64,000 nt of DNA from Mortierella sp. BCC40632 (GCA_011634665.1 WAEK01000031.1:62001-126000), one strand, 5' to 3'. Numbered from the stretch's first letter, positions 1 through 12,094 are shown. The notes: generated by a model from the sequence alone, not told the origin. A program made the numbers and translations.

Positions 1-205
1 CAGAGGCAGCCATTCAGGATCATTAAATGAATTTCGCCACAATTCATTTTCCTTAATGAATATTTGGTCCACTTTTGTCATTCCATTGATGAAATATCCA
101 CGATCGTCCTTGCTCACTCCCTCGGTTCCAAAAATGGTTATACATATAATAATCTCTTTTTCCATCAAGTCTATGGCATATTATTATCAAAAACGAACAT
201 GACAT
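1..205 (-). CDS. OB-fold-like protein, 5' part only (copy A)
   Basis: This is the start-codon end of the gene that is complete at 39939-40608; the rest lies outside the window to the left. The ATG is at 205. The frame is shifted relative to the partner by an extra base in the T run near 160. Function is judged from the full copy: a small protein whose C-terminal half looks like an OB fold. I see no other feature in this stretch. Confidence 0.55.
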
Positions 206-223
206 CAGTACTTATCACTTTTT

Positions 224-593
224 TCATATTGTTACGCCAAAAATGACAATTCACTAATCCACACCCACCTTAGTTTTTTTTGTTGCTTTTTTTTCACTCA
301 TTCCCGACTCCGAAGAGGAAGTGTCAAGACCGGCCATTTCTTCAGTAAGCGATTCAATGCTCGAAGATGAGTAACCTGACTTCAAAAATCTCATCGCGCT
401 TCGCTAGGCTGCCGCCGAGCAGAGTTAAACCACCACCAACACCCAAGCTTGGGGAAGCCGCGGTCTCGACGTGGAGGGTCCTCTGGTCTTTTTTTTTTTT
501 CTCCTCTAGGTCCTCGTCTTCTTGTCCGAGTCTTTTCGTAGCCGCTGCTGGCAAAGAGGCTTTTTTTGCTTGATCCTTGAAAAACTGTGACAT
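224..593 (-). pseudogene. Unknown ~120-aa Ser-rich protein, frameshifted copy
   Basis: This is the counterpart of the intact 121-aa frame at 40626-40991. The ATG is at 593 and the protein begins MSQFFKDQA in both copies. In copy A the reading frame changes several times because T runs are longer (near 490-500, 535 and 560) and because CT pairs are replaced by T. The product shows a short charged region, a Gly/Leu-rich patch (LGVGGGLTLLGGSLA, possibly hydrophobic) and a Ser-rich C-terminus. No family recognised. Real decay and base-calling error cannot be told apart here. Confidence 0.5.
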
Positions 594-842
594 TGTGCTT
601 TTTTTTTTTTTTTTTTTTGCTTTTTTTGCTTTTTTAATGAAAAGGGATAAAGGTGAAAACAGGGACAAAAGGTGGAAATGGAGAAGACACCCTCCGCTCT
701 TTTTTTTCAGTCTTCTATTTATACTATTCAGTTTTGATATTGTGACTTGTTAACTCAGGATAATGGCGAAGTTGTTGCCCGATAAGACTATTTCTCCTTG
801 AACAATCATCAGGCAATGCCATGTTCAAGCAAAGCCATGTTC

Positions 843-1479
843 TAAAAAGACTAAACAGCCCACCCTTTTCAAACCCAGTTATTCACAGTTCCGAAAATCT
901 AAAAAAGATATCTCTTTTTACAAACTAACGGAATAAATTACTCTTCCCTCTATCACACAAAACATCAACACTCACACACTTTTTTTCCAATCCTCATTGT
1001 CGACCTTACATCTCACGCAAACACTTTACTTCGCCACATCTACTTTCATTTCTCTCTTTCTTCTTCTTTTTCGTTTTATTTGGGATGTATTCTTTTGATT
1101 AACGACGATCAATTTTCCTTTTATTTCGCCCTGTTCTGTCAAAGCCTTTTTTTTTCCTCTATTTCCTCAAAACATTTAAAATCTTTTTCCTTTTTCATTC
1201 AAATCATTTAAGCATTTGATTTAATTTCATCAAATCATTTTTTCTCCCTTTTCATCACCCAAATCATTTACAGATTTTGAGATTTTTCATTTTTTTTGAC
1301 CCTTTTTCCCTCTTCCCTACCACTCTTTTTGGTCTTTTCCATGTATTTGATTGAGAACCCTCTTATCTTACCAAGTACCTCTACTATATCCTCGCCTCTC
1401 CTCTAATTAGATTCACCCCTCTTAGAGATCTCCTCTAGGCCCTTGTCGAGCACTTTTTCTCCGAGCTTCCACCAAATCG
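843..1479. other. Intergenic, pyrimidine-rich; no gene seen
   Basis: T- and C-rich DNA between two - strand genes. The 3' end of the gene starting at 1842 may reach into it (the counterpart of the 80-aa frame 41686-41928), but no continuous frame survives in this copy. The segment 1070-1130 differs from copy C (about 41495-41570) more than its surroundings do. Nothing else recognised. Confidence 0.5.
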
Positions 1480-1842
1480 ATTTAAAACCTTGCTAAACTC
1501 AATAAAGCGCTTGGAGTATTCAACACACGACAGTCTCTCAACAACCGAATTGCAATCCCCGCGAACGACCGCTCCACCTCCAGTGACTTGCTTCGATCTC
1601 CCGTCCAACCTTCAATATTTTCATAAACGCTTTCACTACTCCATTCACATCCTTATACTCCAATTTGGAGATCACTGCAAATTTTGGTTCTTGCTTGGTT
1701 CCTCGTAAAGTACACGTTGCTTCCTGTAAATACATCCACCATAATAAATTTTTCATCTTTCCAATCCATCTGTTCAGCTGTGGCCTCTCGAATTTCATCT
1801 AATTTTTCAGCACAAGCTACATCCCCCATTAGTTTTTGACAT
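1480..1842 (-). pseudogene. Unknown protein, frameshifted copy of 41959-42321
   Basis: The ATG is at 1842 and the protein starts MSKTNG as in copy C. The middle (KFAVISKLEYKDVNGVV, and further the RSRGL region) is recognisable in shifted frames between 1538 and 1798. As in copy C, the C-terminal end runs into an in-frame TAA in the GGTTTTAAATCG stretch. No known domain seen. Confidence 0.45.
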
Positions 1843-1900
1843 TACTAAGCAGAGCTAAAACTAGACCCTCTATCTCCAACTGGGTATTAACTTACTTCCG

Positions 1901-2140
1901 TTAACATTTCTTCTGTAACTGTCGCTTTGGTACTTGCTTTTGGTGCTTGCTTTGGTGCTTGCTTTGATGCTTGCTTTGATGCTTGCTTTGATGCTGCTTT
2001 TTGGATGCTTGCTTGGATGCTTGCTTTTGGATGCTTGCTTGGATGCTTGCTTGGATGCTTGCTTGGATGCTTGCTTTGGATGCTTGCTTTTGATACAGGC
2101 TCTGCTTGTTGTAGGGCTTGACGTTATACTTGTTGTTCAT
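1901..2140 (-). CDS. Low-complexity Lys/Gln/Ala/Ser repeat ORF (copy A)
   Basis: A 12 bp minisatellite (GGATGCTTGCTT on the + strand) is read on the - strand as a tetrapeptide repeat. Because the unit length is a multiple of three and has no stop in any frame, the repeat encodes KQAS, SIQA or KHPS-like tetrapeptides depending on frame, and copy A moves between them. The partner is 42381-42737. The ORF ends just before a possible 52-nt intron that would link it to the MSKTNG gene downstream. Coding status is uncertain. Confidence 0.35.
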   Translation of the reverse strand: MNNKYNVKPYNKQSLYQKQASKASIQASIQASIQASIQKQASKQASKKQHQSKHQSKHQSKHQSKHQKQVPKRQLQKKC

Positions 2141-2219
2141 TTTTGCACAAAGGTTGGTTTGAAGATGAGAATGAGAGTTGGGTCAAGAAGTAAATGTGTG
2201 GCCACGTCTTTTTTTTAGT

Positions 2220-3250
2220 AACAATGTCAGCAACGCACCCCCATTTATTTATACTTTAATAACACCCCTTCAGTTTTTACATCCTGCTGCGCCTCCCTAT
2301 CCTCAACCTCGCCTGCCCCCTCTCCCCGAGGCATGAGTTTCTCAGAATTTTTCCCTCTAGTCAGTAAAAAAAAAAATTCATCTTGCCCTTTCACAAAACT
2401 TTTTTTTTCCCTCCCTCGCCCCTTGCTTTTTTTTCAATCTATTAGACTATAATGATTTTGTCCGTTTTCCTGGACCTGGGTCTTTTTTTTTTTGTTGAAC
2501 TAGCAAAGTTCCTTTTTTATTACATTTTATTTTTCCTTGGGCACCCTTTTTCCACTTTTGTCCCCACATTTTTTTCATGTTCCTGTTTCGCATAACGCAT
2601 CACTCCCCCCCTCCTCCCTTTTTCCTTTTTTGATCTGATTACAGATTTTAACCATCAGGAGTTTGTCCAGTCTAACCTTTTTTTTTATCTCAATCACGAA
2701 AATCGATTGCCCAAATCCCCTTTGACTTTTTTTTACAACTCATGTTCTACCCTTTATCTCTTTGATTCCATATCACGCTCCCCATACATCTTATCTCACT
2801 ACACTATTGCCTCCCTTTAATCCTCCTTGCTCCTTTTTTACAACACTTCAATCAGTTAATACCGCCAGTCTCCGTACACGCCTTAATCTTTTCCTGATTT
2901 TCTACCCTTTTCCTATCCTTCAATACTTATCCTAATCTCCCTTGGAATTCCCTCAACACTTTTTTTAGTCCAGGCCTATTTTCTCCCCACTCATCAACCT
3001 CCATTTCGATTTTTTTTATCCATGCCCTACATTTTTTTTTGACCAAACAAGCATATTTGTTCTAAAGGCCGAGGAGGGCACCTTTTAATGACCCAAACCT
3101 TTTTCTTATACAACCTAGTGTGTTTTTTCCTCCCCTGTCTATCTATTCTTTTCTTTTTATAAAATATTTTATTTGCTTTAAAGCGCAGCAATATCAGTCT
3201 TAAACCCTATCCATGCTTTTTTTGACTCCAGTTTTTTTTTTTTTTTTTTT
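2220..3250. other. Intergenic, T-tract rich; no gene seen
   Basis: About 1 kb of T-rich DNA with many runs of 6-12 T, ending in a run of about 27 T before 3257. No frame over 60 codons looks coding. It corresponds to 42740-43725 in copy C; the palindrome present there at 42990 is broken here (AACTAGCAAAGTTCC near 2498). Confidence 0.6.
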
Positions 3251-3257
3251 TTTTTTT

Positions 3258-4353
3258 AGAGAACCTCCACCCTGTTAACAGTGTGCGATTGACGCCTCCG
3301 TACAGATCCTCTTTTTCCCATGCAAGTTCATCTGCGAACATTCTCATTACAAGCTTTTTTGTTTTTTCTACCTTCCATCACCTCACCCCTCTTAGAAAAC
3401 TCGGCACTCCACAATAAAAAATCACTGTAAACAGTATGCACTCCTCGTCGGTAATGGTCAATCATGCGGAGAATTTCATTCCTGACCCATGGCTTCCCAA
3501 CCCTCAACAATCCATTTGAAACGTCCAAGATATTAATCCGAAAGCAATCGTCCATACTTATAAATCTTTTGATCTCATCTTTTTTTTCTGAGCGGGGATA
3601 GACTGGCACTAAACACCAAACGTCCTCCATCAATGATAACAACGCCATTAAAAGACTCTCGATTAATGTGGCTCCATCTGTCTCCCCCACATAGTGTTTC
3701 CGTATCCGACACTTCCAAGTCTTCGTCGTGACCACCCTCAGTTCTTGCCTCATTGCCCTCGCCACTGTTGGAAATGTGGTCACTGTTACGGCTGATTTCC
3801 GATAGTGATTCTTCCGACCTTCTTAGTCTTGACGGTACTTGACATACTTCATGTTTCCATATTTCGTACCCATAGTGATCATTCACAGTCTTGTAGTCAA
3901 TGAATTCGTACTTTGAATCAACCCCATCCTTCATCCAGACCTGAAGAGTCCTAAGTTATTCCTTGAAGACAAACAGTCTGTCTTTACAAAGTCTTCGAAG
4001 GACTTTGCGCATCCTCGGTATGTCTCCAATACTTCTGTTCATTGACTTGGCTTTTTTCGGTCAACTCCTTATGGAGAATTTCAACCGACACGTTTTCCCT
4101 TTGACTTCAGGACTTCCTCCATCTTGATTTTTTTGCTTTTTTTTTTGGCGTCTCCTCTACTTGATCAGTGAGTCTTTTTTTTTTTTTGGCGTCTCCTCTA
4201 CTTGATCAGTGAGTCTTTTTTTCTTTGGCATCTCCCCTACTTGATCAGAGAGTCTTTTTCTTTTTGGCATCTCCCCCTACTTGATCAGTGAGTCTTTTTT
4301 TTCTTTTTGGCATCTCCCCTACTTGATCAGTGAGTCTTTTTTTTCTTTGACAT
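3258..4353 (-). pseudogene. NLS-repeat protein of ~360 aa, frameshifted copy A
   Basis: Counterpart of 43730-44816. The ATG at 4353 opens tandem 39 bp units encoding a basic 13-residue repeat like PKRKRLTDQVEET, a strong nuclear-localisation signal candidate. Downstream frames at 3575-3934 and 3328-3783 carry the central and C-terminal parts. Copy A keeps the frame across CGGDRWSHIN (near 3680), where copy C is shifted, while copy A is shifted near 3580, where copy C is intact. The two copies therefore carry different single-base lesions, mostly in T or C runs. No known domain. Confidence 0.55.
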
Positions 4354-4359
4354 CTCAGA

Positions 4360-5660
4360 AAGGTAAAAACATAAACTGAACAAAGTGTGCTATTCTGTGA
4401 GTATTGTACACTTTGCACCTTTTGATTTTTTTTTTTTTTTTTGTTTCATTGTACTTGTGTAGTGTTTAGTTACCTTTCGAGGTTTAAAAACGGATCGCTT
4501 TTTATCAAAATGGGAATAGCTCCCGATGACAGGTGACTTTTATAGCCTTTTTTTTTTTTTAATGACACTCGATTCCGCAGCACTTCACAACTTTCTACCC
4601 ACTTGACATTTTTTTGTCAACTAGATTACGCGGAAAAATACACAAACTCTACCTCCAACCTTTTTTATGACCCATTCACCCTACATAATGCAGTCTGTTG
4701 ACCTGAGTCTTTTTTTTTTTTTTCCAACCTTCTACGTGGTTCCTGCTGTACTACAATATTTGTGGTCAGTTCAACACCCATATTCATGCATTTTTTTTAC
4801 ATACTAGCATGATAGCTCATCTTGCATAGCCCCCCCATCCTTTTTTTATTATTTTCCTTGGTCTAAAATTCACATTGCATTGATCCCTTTATCAACATCC
4901 GCCTCATCTTTTTTTTTTTTCTACTTTTTTCAACATTGACTCGGGTCCTCGAAGTTTTGAGCATAATGTAGTTCACCCCCTATTCTCTTTTCCAACCACT
5001 TGTCTTTTTTTCAAACAACATTGATTTGGTCCTCGAAGTTTTGAGCAGTTCACCCCATTTCTTCTCCAACCACTTTTACTTTTCAAACAACATTGACTCG
5101 GGTCCTCGAAGTTTTGAGCAGTTCACCCTCATTCTTTTCTCCAACCACTTTTTTTTTCAAACAACATTGATTTCGGGTCTCGAAGTTTTGAGCAAAATGC
5201 AGTTCTTTCATTCTTTTCTCCAAACACTTTTTACTTTTCAAACAACATTGACTTTCGGGTCATTGAACCTTTTGAGTATTCTGTAATCATAGTTTACCTC
5301 TACCTACATGTTTCAAAGTTTATGCCTCCTACCTCTTTTTTGTTGCCATTAAGCCATACTTTCTATTTCTCCACTCCTGCACACAACCCTTCAGTTTTTT
5401 CAAATGACACTTCAAGAACCTTTTACCTTTTTATTATTCTGATATCTCCTACTACATCCACACCCTTCGTTCCTTTTTTTTAGTGACAAATCCTCTTTCA
5501 ATCCTTTTTTCGTTTTTGCTTTTTTTTATTCTTCCCTCCTACAAACCCAACATTTGAAAGACGACCAATCTACGGTCGATGCCATACTATCTGTCCCTAA
5601 ATTTAGTTAGTTCGTGTCTACTGCTTCCTTGGGACTATCATTGGTCATTCCTCCCCAAGT
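4360..5660. other. Intergenic with ~80 bp minisatellite and palindrome
   Basis: No gene seen. It holds the palindromic motif ACTAGCATGATAGCT at 4803-4817, about 450 bp upstream of the start of the NLS-repeat gene, and five imperfect copies of a unit containing GACTCGGGTCCTCGAAG and GCAGTTCACCC between about 4930 and 5290. The remainder is T-rich filler. Partner: 44820-46170. Confidence 0.65.
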
Positions 5661-5669
5661 TTCAAACAT

Positions 5670-6670
5670 CTATTCAGCTCCCACTGCCTGCTCCATCTTT
5701 TGCATTCTCAACTTTCTTAGCCCTTCTTTTTTTCTCCTTTCCTCAGTCTTTTTCAAAATAGTCTCTTTTCGTCCACTACATAATCCTTCTGCCTCATCTA
5801 AAAGATCATTCAATACATCCGACTCCACTACTTGAAGGATTTTTAAAGCGTCTGTGAGGGTCTTGAACATTAAGAGTTTCGCATCATTAATATCGAGAAA
5901 GGTCATGTCAGAGGGGATTGTACTATCAGATCTCTCCCATTCCTGCTGAATAATCCAGTCCTGGCCTTCGAAATAGCTCTGAAAATCCTGGTCTAAATCA
6001 TCGTATTGCTTATCCTTCTCAGCCAGAAATGTTCTCAACCCTTGGTCCACATTATCACAAGGCGTCAATCTTACAAAAATCGAGCCGAACTTGGCCACAA
6101 ATATAGTCCTCTGAATCTAATTCGACCAGCTGAAGCTTTTGACATCATTGAAATGATCATCCAGCCGATGGACACCTTCTTGCCACTCGTTCCTTCATAC
6201 AACGACTCGACTTTGCCATTTTTACTTTTTTTTTGAGCTTTTGCATGTAGGCGTTCTTTTTTCACTAGCTCTTCCGCAATAGCCTTGTACATAGAAGCAA
6301 CACTCATTTTTGAACTCAGTGTCAACAAAAGTCATCTTTTCGTCGCTTTGAGATCGTCTATTAAACGTAGAGATTTATTCAACTGGTTAAAGACTCTATC
6401 ACAAAAAGAGTTTCTATCATCTCTTTTCTCTTTCGTTGCACTTTTTTTTTTTTTTTTTTTTTTTTTTTCTCTGTCAGAAATCCGCTGAACATGTTTAAGA
6501 TTACCATCTCGACTCGGACAGGACATTTTAATGGACTTGATACCAGGGATTACAACGTTCTGTGAATAGATCAGGAAATCTCTTAAATAGACGAGAATGG
6601 TGTGAAATGATTTGAATATGGCAGAAATAATAGTGCGTGTGATGGGGAATCTATCGGCCTTTTTATTCAT
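5670..6670 (-). pseudogene. Coiled-coil protein of ~330 aa, frameshifted copy A
   Basis: Counterpart of 46175-47172. Frames 6332-6670, 6071-6328 and 5670-6098 together give the same protein in three pieces. Copy A preserves the junction around RDDRNSFCDRVFNQ (near 6400), which is frameshifted in copy C; copy C preserves others. The N-terminal third contains a Lys run, the middle is helical and the C-terminal third is acidic then basic. Family not recognised. It is probably functional in the organism if the indels are sequence errors. Confidence 0.55.
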
Positions 6671-6679
6671 GCTATCCGA

Positions 6680-7395
6680 TGCTCACATGTCCTATTGCCC
6701 TATCTCTTTGATATTTTTTTTTTTTTCTGATCTAGGCCCTCCCTCAAAGCCTCAACATATACCCCACTCTGCACCCGAACTTCTACATATTCCTTGCACA
6801 TGTAAATTAACCTGAATACATTTTTTTCTTTTTAACACAAACTCTCAAACATACATTACATCTTCTCTTTTGAACGCAATTTCGATACTTCAGTATCAAG
6901 GTATTTTTGAACGTTACGCAACTATTTCATTTTTTGCCTTTTTCTCCGCACTATCATTTAGAAGGTACTCTTTTTTTTTTTTTTTTTTTTAAACTTTTGT
7001 CACCCTAGCCATGTTCTAACCCAAAATACATGCCTAATTATGAGTCAACAACTATTATGTCGTTCTTCAGTCCTCCCCCATTATTCTACTATTAAATCAC
7101 TCTCTATTTCACCTGTGTTATTTATTATTATTATTATTTTTATTGATTGAAAAGATGTCCATTCTATTCAATTTTTTTACGTTTATCCGACTACTGAATT
7201 AATTCAATGGGCGGAATTGATGCGTTCAATATGAAAGTCTTCTATTTCAATTAACTAAATTCTACTTTAAACTCATTCGTGCTCGGTTTACCATCTCCAT
7301 TCTCTAATACACCACCATCTCATTTGAACTCTTCGTAGATAAATTCCTATTTAAATCACCTATTTCTATCTTCACAGAAAAATACCATCCCCATC
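6680..7395. other. Intergenic; divergent promoter region
   Basis: AT-rich DNA between a - strand gene (start about 6670) and a + strand gene (ATG 7400), so it probably holds both promoters. T run at about 6971-6990, which is over 40 T long in copy C (47472-47515). The short TTATTATTATT tract near 7126 is shared. No gene or clear motif seen. Confidence 0.5.
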
Positions 7396-7399
7396 AACA

Positions 7400-8322
7400 A
7401 TGACTGAACACACCCACATAACATCATCCCCTCCCCCGCCTTCCCAACCTGGTGTTTACTCTCCTCCTTCTTATCCCGTTGACCTTGCGCTTACATCAGA
7501 ATTTGATTTAACTCCCCTGCAAGTCTCGCCCATCTGTCAAATCCTGCCTCAACATTTAAATCCGACACTGAACATCCCCATCAATCCGATGGCTTAATTA
7601 ATATTTTACCCTTAATCCCCCTAAACCCATCCCCCACCTACATTCCTGACCACCCAAGCCCAAACGGTCAGCCTACAGTTGACCAAAGCCCTCAGACCGT
7701 TCTCTCAAACATCCATTCGAAAACGCCAATTCCCCGGAAGACCCTTACCAAATTAAGCCGCTTTTCATCGAGTAGAAGTTCTATCAATGATTCTTCCGCA
7801 GAATGTCATCAGCCTTTTTTTATTCGTTATACTCCTAGACTAGTTTGGTTTGCTGATGAGAACTCGTTGCATAGCAATTCGGACTCTCCTATATTTAAGC
7901 AAAATACTCAATTAGTCGAGGACAAAACTTTTCCACACAATCCTTCCAACACTTGTACACTTGGGACTCTTTCTCGTAACACCGATACCTCGCCTATTAG
8001 TCACCAACCATCGTCTACCCATAAAAGAAAGCGCTCAAGACATCAGATACTTCTTTGATCTTGAAAACGATTTTTTATTCTGCTCGCGATGACCTAGAAC
8101 AGATTAATTACTAAGAGACAAAGGAGATCTCCAACCGACGCTACACTAAGGGGCGACCTTGAGGATGCTACTAAAAGATACAAGAGACTAAAGGATGAGG
8201 TGGCTGATTTCCGACAATACGACTTGATAAAAGGGTATGAAGAGAACATGAAGGAAATAATCCATCTTTCAGCTATGCTATGTGCACGTATAAATCCTAT
8301 AGAAGAATCTAATTCCGATTAA
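7400..8322 (+). pseudogene. Pro/Ser-rich protein with helical C-terminus, copy A
   Basis: Counterpart of 47929-48841. The ATG at 7400 opens MTEHTHITSSPPPPSQP, identical in both copies for the first ~50 residues. The frame then changes near 7540-7600, continues as a Ser/Thr/Pro-rich segment (7867-8058 frame, with THKRKRSRHQ, a basic patch), and ends in a predicted helical segment around 8070-8320 that is frame-broken. Reads like a disordered nuclear or regulatory protein; no domain identified. Confidence 0.5.
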
Positions 8323-8329
8323 GTATTTA

Positions 8330-8995
8330 GAATGCCGTTATAAACGAGTACCAATATCTTTTTACATACTTTCTTATTTTTTTTTTTTTTTTTATTTTTT
8401 TTTTTTTTAAGCTAGAACACTGATTGACTATCTTATCTTTACTACTAAGTTGCGCATTTATACTTGAGTACCTACCTTTTAAATTCAATCATTAACACTA
8501 CATCCAACACAACTATCATAATTTATTTTATTTAACCCATCGTTCAAGTGTAGCCACCCCCCCCCCTTTATTCTCTTTTTTTCTCTATTCACCAAACAGG
8601 TTCAGCGTATGGTCTGGTTTTTCTTTTTTTTTTTTTTTTTTTTTACGATCGATCCATTACATGAGGTTACTGCGGAAAGGACTGTTAATACTCAAACCAC
8701 AGTTACTAGCATCTTATATTTTAATTTGTGACTGAGGCCACATGACCTTTTGTTACTGACTTTAAGCACGTACAACCTTTTGGTGCAGACACTAACGCAC
8801 GGTGTACAGAATTTACTAGCATGATAGTGCTATCACACAGGGCTCTCATGCAAAGTGACCTCTCCTTCTCAAAATTGCGCACGTCACACTACCTTCATGT
8901 CTCTGTGACGTTTCTCGGTAGATGTTTTTTTTTCACCTGCCTTCACCCCCCTTTTTTTCCCTGATCCCCTACAAACCAAGTTCTCTTTTTCACTC
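8330..8995. other. Intergenic with palindrome upstream of next gene
   Basis: T-rich DNA with runs of 17-20 T. The palindrome ACTAGCATGATAGT lies at 8815-8828, about 185 bp before the ATG at 9001. No gene recognised. Partner: 48842-49540. Confidence 0.6.
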
Positions 8996-9000
8996 ACACT

Positions 9001-9654
9001 ATGCCACAACCACAACAGAACTTCTGTACTTATTACTACTGCTCCAAAGGTTACACTTTTAGACTCTAATGACCACAATCCCACCAATCGCTTTCCATCT
9101 ATCGACACCATACTCCGACAAGCATCCGTCGACCAATCTTTTCTCCAACAGCCTTCCGCAGCCCAGAATAACTTCCCCCCCTCAAGCCCTACAAGCAATA
9201 TCGATCCTACCAAGAATCCTAAAAGGGTTAAAACCACTCACCTGAGAAAATACCACACCGTCAATAGTTTCCAAAGAAATGTTACTCTCCACGGACACTA
9301 CTTTACCTTCAACATTGAAAGAAATCCCGACTCCGAAATGCGCATTATCTGTCTCTGCCGCAACAACTACAATTGTATCGATAGTTTAATAGCCCATATT
9401 TACGGCTCTGGGTTAAATCGCAATCCATGTCAGACCGTATCCATAGCCACAGATTTTTGATCCAAAATTTTGAGAGAGTAGATAGTGACTCCGTCAACCT
9501 GAGAGATCTCAACGGACAGGCATCTGACGACTACAAACATTTCAATATCACTCTCACCAAAACCTTGGTTAATCCCAGTTCCCTGTCCGGTTCCAGCTCT
9601 GCCTCTTCCCCAACTCCGTTAAGTCCTGTTTCTCCACGCTCCCTCACAACATAG
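9001..9654 (+). pseudogene. Unknown 217-aa Ser/Pro-rich protein, frameshifted copy A
   Basis: Counterpart of the intact frame 49545-50198. The ATG at 9001 starts MPQPQQNFCTYYYC in both copies. Extra T residues near 9060, 9140 and 9460 break the frame here. The C-terminal half (9427-9654 frame: FLIQNFERVDSDSVNL) is unchanged. See the copy C entry for a description. Confidence 0.6.
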
Positions 9655-9886
9655 TCGATTCATTTTCTTTTTTTCTTTTTTTTTTTTATCAACTTCATCC
9701 ATCCACCCTATCAAGAAAAAAAAAGATATCTTGACCTACTATTCTTCCTATCCGTTTTTTTTTTCCGTTTCTCTAACATAAAAGTTTTATATTAAAAATT
9801 CCTCCGTGACTATCAATTTACCACAAGTTTCCTATTTCATAATAATTCTAATTATCAGCTATTAGATTGTGTTGGGGGAGCTGTCC

Positions 9887-10009
9887 ATGTCCTTTACACG
9901 AGGGTCGCCTGTGTACGTGAACAAGAGGACGCGCGAGGCCATTGACGAGGAACTCGAAGGGCTAGGACAAGATCCCATACGGTGGAGAGAATTGCTAATG
10001 TCTGGTTAA
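9887..10009 (+). CDS. Small ORF of 40 aa (copy A)
   Basis: ATG at 9887, TAA at 10007-10009. The last 28 residues (RTREAIDEELEGLGQDPIRW then ELLMSG) are the same in copy C (50453-50575), while residues 3-13 are read in a different frame in the two copies because of compensating indels. The segment is richer in G and C than its surroundings and has little low complexity. It is followed by AT-rich DNA with AATAAAA near 10055, a possible polyadenylation signal. No family recognised; it could also be the last exon of a spliced gene. Confidence 0.4.
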   Translation: MSFTRGSPVYVNKRTREAIDEELEGLGQDPIRWRELLMSG

Positions 10010-10117
10010 GTGGAAGTAGTTTTATTATTATTATTACTATTATTTTTGATGAATAATAAAATCAAGTCCGCATACAATACTTTGCCGAACACTTGGTTTC
10101 AGCTCTACTCGAGTGAG

Positions 10118-10599
10118 TTATTTTACTTCGGTCATGTTCACGCCGCCATGGGCTTCTTTAAAGATGGATAGATTCCAAAGAGAGTACACGCCATCGACCG
10201 AATCCGAAGCCTTCTTTCTGGACAGTAAAATGGACCTCGTTCTTGTTTCAGGAATGGTCCTGAGAGAGCCTTTGATTACGCAGTGTGTTCCATCTGATCC
10301 AGAGATTACAGAGCTCATGTCTACTGTACCTTTACCGTCGTTCAAGTAATCAAAGCATACATTGACCTTGTATTCAATAGACGTTTCCCTTCCTGTTGGA
10401 TAAAATGTAACAGATCCAAGGACTATTCTCATGACCCCTTTCCCCCCACATTCTCCGACTCGTTGAATCATTTTATCCACTTCTATAACCTCTCCACACT
10501 CTCCTTCAAAGCCGGTGTGTCCGATATACCACACTCTTGCAACAAGACGATCCTCGCCCAGATAGAAACTGTCTAGTTTTCGTTCTGTTGTCCCATCAT
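10118..10599 (-). CDS. OB-fold-like protein, ~150 aa (copy A)
   Basis: The frame 10118-10534 (138 codons) is open; an upstream segment (KLDSFYLGEDRLVARV) continues it toward ATGs at 10596-10599 across one indel in an A run near 10575. Alternating hydrophobic strands, a long loop, and the segment GTHCVIKGSLRTIPETR resemble the last strands of an OB fold, like the other small proteins in this window (KGVIKSDKL, SGNIKPV, KGELKPE). Copy C (50685-51164) is nearly identical. Function inferred only as possible single-stranded nucleic-acid binding. Confidence 0.45.
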
Positions 10600-10917
10600 G
10601 TTTGATGTTCTAATTTCGTATATTTATTTATCTATTTTTGATTTACCACTTTTTGAACAAAGCCCAGAATGATCATTTATAAAAACTGGTGGTATCCTTC
10701 ATAGAAAGTATCCACCGGCTATCTTTTCTTGATTGCAAAAAAAAAAAAAGAGGAATATGTAACCAGATATTTATAACGACGCAATTCCTTTGGGAACCAT
10801 TTAAACAGTCCGGTCAAAACCCTTCTGCATCACACATAGTCAGAATTCATGCGCAAATGAGGACTTTATTTATTTATGTATTTATTATAAACTAAAATGG
10901 ACTTCTATTACTTTGTA

Positions 10918-10977
<60 letters not shown>

Positions 10978-11032
10978 AAAAAAAAAAGAAAAATGAAAAA
11001 AAAAAAAAAAAAAAGAGGATAGTCGGTATTTA
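10600..11032. repeat. Intergenic with GAAA microsatellite
   Basis: No gene seen. A (GAAA)n tract occupies about 10915-10980, followed by A-rich sequence to 11018. In copy C the tract (51488-51600) is longer and more degenerate. It lies between two - strand genes. Confidence 0.75.
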
Positions 11033-12066
11033 TCACGGCATTGCCACAATACCTAGAACGCTACCCCGTGCTCTGCCCTGCTCAACATGTTCAAACATGG
11101 ATGGGTTGTTGTAACTATATCCCGCTGGGGGATGGTCCGTTAGTTGGGAGATAATGACAAGGGTCTCGTACTTTGGACTCGTGCCATCAAAGAGGTCTGT
11201 CAAGATGACGCTGTCTTCACAGGGGTAGTACCTTTCGATGACTGTCCCATCATCTCCGACTTGTCGGGCTTTCCAGTGCCAAGACTTGGCTGTGTCAAAA
11301 TTGGTAGAAGAAATCTTTTGGGTTCTGGTAATGTACGCCTTTATTTCTCCAACTCTCATTGTCGAGTCTACAATGACAATATTACTTTCAACTTTTCGAC
11401 CGAGATGTTCGTACGCAACGATGACTGACCTTTCCCCGATCTGTTTCAGCTTGTCTAATGAATTGGAGAGAATTTCCCCCATGTTAGGCATACCCATTTT
11501 TACACCGTTTCTCAATCACAACAGCGACCGACTTCAACCCCTCAGATACATACCCCCTTGGCATCGGTAGAGTCACACTTAGATAGTCAATCCCAAACCG
11601 TAGACCGACATTTGGGATGTCTTTTTTTACTAGGAACGTCGCAGGATAGCAGGCCACCTTTACCACTGGCCTCCCTCCGGCTCCTGGAGTCTCCGAGATC
11701 CACTTCAGCTCCATTTCTCCGTAGTCCATTCGTTTGAGTCCTACCGGCTTGTTCGAAACGCTATTGAGCAAATGCTCGTTCACCCGCTTTTTACTCCGCT
11801 CATCGAGTCTTCTCCTTTGACCTCGACATAGAATACAGACTTGCTGTGGTGTTCAATCCTGACTCTAATCAGAACCCGCTCCTCGTCCTCGACCTTTTCG
11901 AGCCCATTCTCCGTAAACGGCCCCCATCTTTTCATACCTACTAACCTCTCTGACCCCATTCGCTCTACTCGCTCTACTGCCCCCTACTGTTCTACTGATG
12001 GTCCTAACGGTCCTGACGGTGGGACAGAGGAGGAGAGGCGCGTCAAACAAGGCGACGCCCGAGCAT
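11033..12066 (-). pseudogene. Protein with ubiquitin-like segments, ~340 aa, copy A
   Basis: Frames 11484-11783 and 11033-11515 are the middle and C-terminal parts of the protein described at 51605-52643. In copy A the C-terminal 150 residues are in one open frame, but the N-terminal half is broken by indels near 11780, 11990 and 11550. The C-terminal part (VIVDSTMRVGEIKAYI and then SVILTDLFDG) has the strand-turn-strand-helix look of a ubiquitin-like fold. The gene starts directly beside the CA microsatellite at 12070. Confidence 0.5.
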
Positions 12067-12067
12067 G

Positions 12068-12094
12068 CTTACCACACACACACACACACACACA
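12068..12094. repeat. CA microsatellite at left edge of 28S cassette (A)
   Basis: A (CA)n run lies exactly where similarity between copies A/C and copy B begins (CACCTGGGCACGCACC). The equivalent run in copy C is at about 52650-52676. Confidence 0.85.

Noticed and set aside
10915..11018. CRISPR-like or structured repeat
   Set aside because: It is a simple (GAAA)n microsatellite without spacers.
11144..11570. + strand frames opposite the ubiquitin-like gene
   Set aside because: Shadow frames; the - strand has the better composition and is conserved between copies.
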